Positions 57,719 to 64,000 of a DNA stretch of 64,000 bases are shown here, in pieces. Position numbers and translations under genes: made by a program. The DNA is taken from NCBI GenBank assembly GCA_004168015.1, contig SEYW01000006.1, positions 99,638-163,637 of the forward strand, read 5' to 3'. The stretch comes from Methylolobus aquaticus. GTDB lineage: Bacteria; Pseudomonadota; Gammaproteobacteria; Methylococcales; Methylococcaceae. How positions within the stretch are numbered: position 1 is the stretch's first letter; each line of letters starts with the position of its first letter. The notes under the pieces were generated by a model. The model saw only the letters and a list, made by a program, of their open reading frames with translations, was not told the DNA's origin and ran no database searches.

Positions 57719-60337
57719 ATGAGCGACGTAACCGTACGACAATTAGCAGAAGTCGTTGGCATCCCCCTGGATCGACTGTTGACGCAGCTCGGCGAAGCCG
57801 GACTCGCGGTGGCCGAACCCGACGATGTCCTCAGCGACAGCGAGAAGCTGAAGCTGCTCGCCCATCTGCGCCAGAGTCATGGCAAGGAAAAGGGCGACGC
57901 GGTCGAGCCGACCCGTGTGACGCTGCAACGCCGCACCGTCAGCGAGTTGAAGCAGGGTAAGATTCCCGGCAAGGGCGTCAAGACCATCAGCGTTGAGGTG
58001 CGCAAGCGCAAGACCTATGTCAAGAAGAGCGAACTGCCCGAATCGAGCGAGCGCAAGACCGAAGCAGAGAAGGCGCGTCAGGCTTTAGACGAGCAACAGC
58101 GCGAGATCGAAGCTCAGGAAGCCCAGCGCCGCGAGCTCGAGGAGGCACGCCGTCAGCGCGCGCTGGAAGAGGAAGAGCGGCGCCGCGCGGCCGAAGAGGC
58201 CCGACAGGCGGAGCTGGCCCAGCGGGCCGAGGCGGAGAAGGCCGTCGAGATTGCCAAGCCGGAGGCGGAAGTACCGGCAGCACCCGAACCGGTGATTCCC
58301 ATCGAGGTTCCCGTCGAGAAGCCCGTCGCGCGTCCGTCCGTACCCACGCCGCCCCCCGCGGCGCCGGTTCCACCGGCAGCGCCCCGCCCACCTTCCGAGG
58401 CGGATGTCCGCCGCGCGAAAAAGAAGGGCAGTGCAGGCAAAGGCCAAGTTGGTGAATACCAGGAGGAAACCACTGAAACCGAAAGCTCTGGCAAGTTCAA
58501 CAAGCGCCGCAAGTTCAAGCCCAGTCGCCCGGTCGTGTTGCCGGAACAGCGGCACGGCTTTGAACGCCCGACCGCGCCCATGATCAGGGAAGTGCAGGTT
58601 CCGGAAATGATCACCGTTTCCGACCTGGCGATGCGCATGTCGGTGAAGGCCACGGAGGTCATCAAGAACCTCATGCGTCTGGGCGTCATGGCCACGATCA
58701 ATCAACCCCTCGATCAGGAGACAGCCATGCTCGTGGTCGAAGAAATGGGCCACAAACCGATCGCGCAAGCCGAGGACAATCTCGAGGCCGAGTTGGTGCA
58801 TGCGATGGCGGGTGAAGCCGACAGCGAACATCGCGCCCGGCCGCCGGTGGTCACCATCATGGGCCATGTCGATCACGGCAAGACCTCGCTACTCGACCAC
58901 ATCCGCAAGAGCCGCGTCGCCGCCGGTGAGGCAGGCGGCATCACCCAGCACATCGGCGCCTATCAGGTGCGCACCGACCGTGGCTCGGTGACCTTCCTGG
59001 ATACCCCCGGCCATGCCGCATTCACAGCCATGCGTGCCCGCGGCGCGCGGGTCACCGACATCGTCGTGCTGGTCGTGGCGGCCGACGATGGTGTGATGCC
59101 CCAGACCAAGGAAGCCGTGGAGCACAGCCGAGCCGCCGGCGTCCCGTTGGTCGTCGCCATCAACAAGATCGACAAACCCGACTCCGACCCGGATCGCGTC
59201 AAGCAGGAACTGGTGGTGCTGAACGTGGTGCCCGAGGATTGGGGCGGTGACACGCAGTTCGTGAGTGTCTCGGCCAAGACCGGGGTCGGTATCGACGACC
59301 TGCTCGAAGCCATCCTGTTGCAGGCCGAAGTCCTCGAACTCAACGCACCCTACGATCTTCCCGCCACCGGTGTGGTGCTGGAATCCAAGTTGGAGAAAGG
59401 CCGCGGACCGGTAGCCGATCTGCTGATCCAGAAGGGAACCCTGCACAAGGGCGACTTCATTCTGTGCGGCCGTGAATTCGGCCGCGTTCGGGCGATGTTC
59501 AACGAGAACGGCAAGCCGCTTAAAGAGGGCGGCCCGTCGAGCCCGGTCGAGATTCTCGGCCTATCCGGCGCACCGGAGGCCGGCGACGAGTTCATCGTCG
59601 TGGCCGACGAACGGAAGGCACGCGAGATCGCCATGCACCGCGAGGAGAAACTCCGGAGCACGAAGCTGGCAGCCCAGGCGGCCACCAAACTCGAGGATGT
59701 GTTCTCGAAGATGGGGACGGAGGAAGCCGTCGAGCTGGCGCTCGTCATCAAGACCGATGTGCAGGGCAGCCTTGAGGCGCTGCGCGGGGCGCTGACCGAA
59801 CTGACCACCGACAAGGTCCGCGTCCGGGTGATTTCCGGCGGCGTCGGCGGTATTACCGAGACCGATGCCAATCTGGCCCTCGCGTCGAGCGCAATCATCA
59901 TCGGCTTCAACGTACGGGCCGACGCCACCGCGCGCAAGCTGATCGAGGAGCGCGGAATAGACCTGCACTACTACAGCGTGATCTACGAGGCGATCGACGA
60001 GATCAAGAAGTCGATCACTGGCATGCTGGAGCCGGAATACAAGGAGCAGATCGTCGGCATCGCGGAGGTCCGCGAGGTCTTCCGCTCGTCGAAATTCGGC
60101 ACGATCGCCGGCTGCATGGTCATTGACGGCCACGTCAAGCGTAACCTGCCGATCCGCGTGCTGCGCGACAACGTCGTGGTCTTCGAGGGGCAACTGGAAT
60201 CCCTGCGCCGCTTCAAGGACGACGCCAGCGAGGTCAAGGCTGGCATGGAATGCGGCATCGGCGTCAAGAACTACAACGATGTCAAGGTCAAAGACCAGAT
60301 CGAGGCCTATGAACGGGTCCTGGTCCCGCCGCGATAG
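57719..60337 (+). CDS. infB: Translation initiation factor IF-2
   Basis: 872 aa. The N-terminus carries an IF2_N domain ([20 protein letters not shown]), then a long charged Glu/Ala/Arg coiled region (about 100-180) and a Pro/Ala linker (about 185-225). The second IF2_N copy is near 295-345, followed by the GTPase domain with G1 [15 protein letters not shown] near residue 381, DTPGHAAF and NKID. The C-terminal domains C1 and C2 are complete. Such charged linkers also occur in other gammaproteobacteria. Confidence 0.98.
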   Translation: MSDVTVRQLAEVVGIPLDRLLTQLGEAGLAVAEPDDVLSDSEKLKLLAHLRQSHGKEKGDAVEPTRVTLQRRTVSELKQGKIPGKGVKTISVEVRKRKTYVKKSELPESSERKTEAEKARQALDEQQREIEAQEAQRRELEEARRQRALEEEERRRAAEEARQAELAQRAEAEKAVEIAKPEAEVPAAPEPVIPIEVPVEKPVARPSVPTPPPAAPVPPAAPRPPSEADVRRAKKKGSAGKGQVGEYQEETTETESSGKFNKRRKFKPSRPVVLPEQRHGFERPTAPMIREVQVPEMITVSDLAMRMSVKATEVIKNLMRLGVMATINQPLDQETAMLVVEEMGHKPIAQAEDNLEAELVHAMAGEADSEHRARPPVVTIMGHVDHGKTSLLDHIRKSRVAAGEAGGITQHIGAYQVRTDRGSVTFLDTPGHAAFTAMRARGARVTDIVVLVVAADDGVMPQTKEAVEHSRAAGVPLVVAINKIDKPDSDPDRVKQELVVLNVVPEDWGGDTQFVSVSAKTGVGIDDLLEAILLQAEVLELNAPYDLPATGVVLESKLEKGRGPVADLLIQKGTLHKGDFILCGREFGRVRAMFNENGKPLKEGGPSSPVEILGLSGAPEAGDEFIVVADERKAREIAMHREEKLRSTKLAAQAATKLEDVFSKMGTEEAVELALVIKTDVQGSLEALRGALTELTTDKVRVRVISGGVGGITETDANLALASSAIIIGFNVRADATARKLIEERGIDLHYYSVIYEAIDEIKKSITGMLEPEYKEQIVGIAEVREVFRSSKFGTIAGCMVIDGHVKRNLPIRVLRDNVVVFEGQLESLRRFKDDASEVKAGMECGIGVKNYNDVKVKDQIEAYERVLVPPR

Positions 60338-60349
60338 GTCGATTTCCGC

Positions 60350-60721
60350 ATGCCCAGAGAATTCAGCCGCAATGTGCGGGTCGCCTCGCAGTTACAACGG
60401 GAACTGGCCGAGTTGCTGCGCAGCGAAGTCAGGGATCCTCGCCTGGGGATGGTGACGGTCAGCGACGTCGAGGTCACACGCGACCTGTCGGTCGCCAAAG
60501 TCTATGTCAGTTTCCTCGGTGCCCGGCAGACGAACAGCGAGTCGCTGAAATTGCTGGCCGGGCTCGCCCCATTGTTGCGGCATGAGGTCGCCCGTCGGAT
60601 GCGGATGCGGGTGATTCCGGAGTTGCGGTTCATCTTCGACGATTCGGTCGAGCGCGGGCTGCACATGGATGCCGTGATCGACAGTCTGCACCTTCCCAAG
60701 TCAGACCCGCACGACACGTGA
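60350..60721 (+). CDS. rbfA: 30S ribosome-binding factor A
   Basis: 123 aa with the KH-like fold of Rbf[41 protein letters not shown] and [20 protein letters not shown]. It acts late in 16S rRNA and 30S maturation and in cold adaptation. It lies 12 nt after infB, and its stop overlaps the truB start by one base. Confidence 0.97.
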   Translation: MPREFSRNVRVASQLQRELAELLRSEVRDPRLGMVTVSDVEVTRDLSVAKVYVSFLGARQTNSESLKLLAGLAPLLRHEVARRMRMRVIPELRFIFDDSVERGLHMDAVIDSLHLPKSDPHDT

Positions 60722-61755
60722 TGGCTCAGCGGCCACGGCGCCCGCAGTTCAAGCTCCACGGCGTATTGCTGCTCGACAAGCCAACTGGCCTGACGTCAAA
60801 CGCAGCGGTGCAGCGCGTGCGGCATCTCCTCTGTGCGCATAAAGCCGGGCACACCGGCAGCCTCGATCCATTGGCTTCCGGTGTGCTGCCGATCTGTCTG
60901 GGGGAAGCCACCAAGCTGGCCGGTTACCTGCTGGATACCGACAAACGCTACCGGACCACGATCCGTCTCGGCGTGACCACCGACACCGCCGATGCCACCG
61001 GTCAGGTTATCGCCACCGCCCCGATCCCGCCGCTCGACCCCGTGCTACTTGAAAGTGTGCTGGACCGTTTCCGCGGCACGATCGACCAGATACCGCCCAT
61101 GTATTCCGCGCTCAAGCAGGGCGGCGTCCGGCTTTATGAACTGGCACGACGCGGCATCGAAGTGGAACGTCAGAGTCGCCGTCTCGATATCCATGAACTG
61201 CGGCTCGTGAACTTTGCGGCCGATAGTCTCGAACTGGATATCCATTGCTCCAAGGGCACCTACATCCGCGTTCTGGCCGAGGATATCGGGCACGCGCTGA
61301 GCTGCGGCGCCCACATGGAAACGCTGCGCCGGACCGCCGTCGGCCCGTGGACGCTGAGCCAGGCCTGCCCTCTTCAGGCGCTCGAAGCACTGACCCCGGA
61401 CGAGCGCCTATCTCGCATCGCGCCGATGGACCTGCTGGTCCCCGACTTCCCGCGCGTCGATTGCGACGACCCGCTCCGCACCCGGCTCCAGCAGGGCCAG
61501 GTCATGCCGGCGCCGGCCGTCCTTACCGACGGACTCGTCCGCCTGTATGACAGCACGGGAAGCTTTTTCGGGCTCGGCACCGCGGCAGCGGGCAAACTGG
61601 CCCCGCAGCGTATGTTCAACCTCGACTTACCGTCCGCCGTGACCTCCGTCACAGTCGGCAACGAAGGTGCTGCCCCTGCGGCTGCCGAGCCGACGCCCGG
61701 CTCTGCACCTTGTTCGTCGGCGACAGGTCACGTTAAAATACCCAATTGTTTTTAG
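60721..61755 (+). CDS. truB: tRNA pseudouridine(55) synthase
   Basis: 344 aa, longer than E. coli TruB (314) because of a C-terminal extension rich in Ala/Pro (after about 305). The catalytic Asp49 is in [35 protein letters not shown] and the PUA domain region follow. A GTG one codon upstream is also in frame, but the ATG overlapping the rbfA stop (TGATG) is preferred. It makes the pseudouridine of the T-loop. Confidence 0.97.
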   Translation: MAQRPRRPQFKLHGVLLLDKPTGLTSNAAVQRVRHLLCAHKAGHTGSLDPLASGVLPICLGEATKLAGYLLDTDKRYRTTIRLGVTTDTADATGQVIATAPIPPLDPVLLESVLDRFRGTIDQIPPMYSALKQGGVRLYELARRGIEVERQSRRLDIHELRLVNFAADSLELDIHCSKGTYIRVLAEDIGHALSCGAHMETLRRTAVGPWTLSQACPLQALEALTPDERLSRIAPMDLLVPDFPRVDCDDPLRTRLQQGQVMPAPAVLTDGLVRLYDSTGSFFGLGTAAAGKLAPQRMFNLDLPSAVTSVTVGNEGAAPAAAEPTPGSAPCSSATGHVKIPNCF

Positions 61756-61778
61756 AACAGGCCCTTCAGGAGTTCGCC

Positions 61779-62048
61779 GTGGCATATACCGCCGTAGAAA
61801 AGCACGCCGTCGTGGAGCAGTACCAGCGCTCCGCCAACGACACCGGATCACCCGAGGTTCAGGTCGCTCTGCTGACCGCCCGGATCAACCATTTGAGCCC
61901 GCATTTCGCGGCGCACAAGAAGGATTTCCACTCCCGTCGCGGCCTCTTGCGGCTCGTGAATCAGCGCCGGAAGCTGCTGGATTATCTGAAGAACAAAGAC
62001 GTCGAACGCTATCGCACGCTGATCGAAAGCCTCGGCTTGCGTAAGTAA
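61779..62048 (+). CDS. rpsO: 30S ribosomal protein S15
   Basis: 89 aa from a GTG at 61779, preceded by AGGAG at 6 nt spacing; this gives exactly the family length. The frame open further upstream is not real. The conserved [20 protein letters not shown] and [19 protein letters not shown] residues are present. S15 binds 16S rRNA early in assembly and represses its own mRNA in E. coli. It lies 23 bp after truB. Confidence 0.98.
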   Translation: MAYTAVEKHAVVEQYQRSANDTGSPEVQVALLTARINHLSPHFAAHKKDFHSRRGLLRLVNQRRKLLDYLKNKDVERYRTLIESLGLRK

Positions 62049-62110
62049 GACCCGGCTCATCCCGGTCCATCGCGTCTGATTCAGATATCACTCCAGCATA
62101 AGGAAACGTC

Positions 62111-64000
62111 GTGAACCCCTTTCGAAAGCAATTTCAGTTCGGACCGCACACCGTCACCTTCGAGACCGGGGAAATCGCGCGTCAGGCGGACGCCGCCGTC
62201 ATGGTGGAAATGGCCGGGACCGTCGTGCTGGCCACTGCAGTGGGAAAAAAAGAGGCGTCAGCGCATGGTGACTTCTTCCCGCTGACCGTCAACTACCAGG
62301 AAAAAACCTACGCCGCAGGACGCATTCCCGGGGGGTTTTTCAAGCGCGAGGGCCGTCCGAGCGAAAAGGAAACGCTGACCGCGCGGCTTATCGATCGTCC
62401 GATCCGGCCACTGTTTCCCGATGGGTTTACGAACGAGGTCCAAGTCGTCGCGACCGTCATGTCGCTGAACCCCGAGATCGACCCCGACATCCCTTCCCTG
62501 CTTGGTGCCTCGGCCGCGCTGTCCCTCAGTGGCCTGCCCTTCCAGGGGCCGATCGGGGCCGCTCGCGTTGGCTACATCAACGGCGAATACGTGCTCAATC
62601 CGAGCGCCACGCTATTGGATGACTCCCAGCTGGATCTCGTCGTCGCCGGCACCGAACATGCCGTGCTGATGGTCGAGTCCGAGGCCGATGTCCTGTCCGA
62701 GCAGACGATGCTCGGAGCTGTGCTGTTCGGGCATCGCGAGCTGCAGGCAGCGGTCAAGGCCATCCAGGAATTGGTCGCCGAAGTCGGACCCAAGACATGG
62801 CCATGGACGCCGCCAGCGGTCGATGAAGGATTGCGCAGCGCCCTCGCCTCCGTCGCCAAGGCGGCACTTGCGGAAGCCTATCAGATCCCTGAGAAGCTCG
62901 TCCGCCAGCAGCAGGTCCGCGCTGCCCGGGATGCGGCCGTGCAGGCTTTGACCCAGGATGGGCAATATGGCGAAAAGGCAGTGATCCGCGAGTTCGAGAA
63001 ACTCGAGGAGCACATCGTCCGGAGCAACATCCTCGATCACAAGCGCCGTATCGACGGTCGGGACCTGGCCACGGTGCGCCCGATCTACATCCGTACCGGT
63101 GTTCTCCCCCGTACCCATGGCTCGGCCCTGTTCACGCGTGGCGAAACGCAGGCACTGGTGGTAGCCACGCTGGGATCGGGACGCGACGCCCAGTTGATCG
63201 ACGCGATCGAAGGCGAGTATCGCGAGTCGTTCATGCTGCATTACAACTTCCCGCCGTATTGCGTGGGCGAGACGGGTGCGATTGGCTCACCGAAGCGCCG
63301 CGAGATCGGCCATGGCCGCCTCGCCAAGCGTGGTGTGCAGGCCATCATGCCCGACACCGATGAGTTCCCTTACGTAATCCGCGTGGTCTCGGAAATTACC
63401 GAGTCCAACGGTTCCAGCTCGATGGCATCGGTTTGCGGTGCCAGCCTGGCCTTGATGGACGCCGGCGTGCCGACGAAGGCACCCGTGGCCGGCATCGCCA
63501 TGGGCCTGATCAAGGAAGACAGCGGCTTCGCCGTTCTGTCCGACATCATGGGTGACGAGGATCACCTGGGCGATATGGACTTCAAGGTTGCCGGGACCAG
63601 CGAGGGTGTCACCGCGCTGCAAATGGACATCAAGATCGACGGAATCACGCCCGAAATCATGGAAGTTGCCCTGGAGCAGGCCAAAGCCGGTCGGCTGCAC
63701 ATCCTGGAGAAGATGGCGGCGGTCCTGCCCACACCGCGCCATGAAATGTCCGACTACGCCCCACGGATCATGAGCTTCACTATCGATCCCAGCAAGATCC
63801 GTGAAGTCATCGGTAAGGGCGGCAGCACCATTCGCGCCATCACCGAGGAAACCGGTGCCCAGATCGACATATCGGACGAAGGCGTGATCAAGATTGCGTC
63901 GGTGGACAAGCAGGCCGGCATGGAAGCACGGCGCCGCATCGAGGAAATCACCGCTGAAGTCGAGGTCGGGAAGATCTACGAAGGTAAGGTTGCCCGCCTG
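62111..64000 (+). CDS. pnp: Polyribonucleotide nucleotidyltransferase (PNPase), partial
   Basis: 630 codons from a GTG at 62111 to the window edge; the last tenth of the gene is outside. AAGGA precedes the start at 6 nt. The first RNase PH domain ([40 protein letters not shown]), the helical linker, the second RNase PH domain ([39 protein letters not shown]) and the KH domain ([20 protein letters not shown]) are visible; the S1 domain begins at the edge. It degrades RNA phosphorolytically in the degradosome. Confidence 0.98.
   Translation, partial: MNPFRKQFQFGPHTVTFETGEIARQADAAVMVEMAGTVVLATAVGKKEASAHGDFFPLTVNYQEKTYAAGRIPGGFFKREGRPSEKETLTARLIDRPIRPLFPDGFTNEVQVVATVMSLNPEIDPDIPSLLGASAALSLSGLPFQGPIGAARVGYINGEYVLNPSATLLDDSQLDLVVAGTEHAVLMVESEADVLSEQTMLGAVLFGHRELQAAVKAIQELVAEVGPKTWPWTPPAVDEGLRSALASVAKAALAEAYQIPEKLVRQQQVRAARDAAVQALTQDGQYGEKAVIREFEKLEEHIVRSNILDHKRRIDGRDLATVRPIYIRTGVLPRTHGSALFTRGETQALVVATLGSGRDAQLIDAIEGEYRESFMLHYNFPPYCVGETGAIGSPKRREIGHGRLAKRGVQAIMPDTDEFPYVIRVVSEITESNGSSSMASVCGASLALMDAGVPTKAPVAGIAMGLIKEDSGFAVLSDIMGDEDHLGDMDFKVAGTSEGVTALQMDIKIDGITPEIMEVALEQAKAGRLHILEKMAAVLPTPRHEMSDYAPRIMSFTIDPSKIREVIGKGGSTIRAITEETGAQIDISDEGVIKIASVDKQAGMEARRRIEEITAEVEVGKIYEGKVARL

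Overview
The window is a stretch of gammaproteobacterial chromosome with high GC content, roughly 60% or more by eye. The phylum call rests on the dusB-fis pair, a CRP-type regulator with an E. coli-like recognition helix, E. coli-type SpeD, CmoA, the epmB/efp/epmA set and the rimP-nusA-infB-rbfA-truB-rpsO-pnp order. I cannot resolve genus or order. A membrane H+-pyrophosphatase and an Eps-type exopolysaccharide cluster would fit an environmental lineage, but that is inference.

Layout. (1) 1-10250: a complete type I-E CRISPR-Cas locus, all read on the minus strand, in the order cas3, cse1, cse2, cas7e, cas5e, cas6e, [Uma2-family nuclease], cas1, cas2, leader, array. The array shows 13 intact repeats and 12 spacers plus a decayed leader-distal end that runs off the left edge. 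(2) 10251-16285: a gene-free stretch with a REP-like element, then dusB-fis, purH, speD, an OsmC-family gene and a crp-like gene. (3) 16380-30202: metabolic and housekeeping genes (prlC, gcvT, hppA, a CNNM/CorC-type membrane protein, a histidine phosphatase, argH, pgi, cmoA, a HerA-like ATPase). (4) 30346-36687: a minus-strand exopolysaccharide assembly block (epsB, epsD, epsE, epsF, epsL in transcription order). (5) 37365-43260: trxB, ftsK, a metA-type gene, an unknown P-loop ATPase and a group II truncated haemoglobin. (6) 43261-55470: mfd behind a large inverted-repeat element, the SRP RNA gene, dnaX-ybaB-recR-HIT, an unknown membrane protein, a 5'-nucleotidase, the EF-P modification set and lpxH. 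(7) 55539-64000: a leader with two tandem intrinsic terminators, followed by the rimP-nusA-infB-rbfA-truB-rpsO-pnp operon; pnp runs off the right edge.

The points most worth a second look are signs of rearrangement inside the cas operon: a Uma2 gene sits between cas6e and cas1, the 3' remnant of a second cas6e lies just downstream of the intact one, and the middle of cse1 is markedly AT-richer than its surroundings. Others are a CRP homologue in which key cAMP-contact residues are all replaced, the double-terminator rimP leader, a palindromic -10 between epmB and efp, and a ~168-bp inverted-repeat element upstream of mfd. Where the longest reading frame begins upstream of the expected start, starts were chosen from family alignment and visible ribosome binding sites. 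No database search was run; family names are from recognition of the protein sequences.
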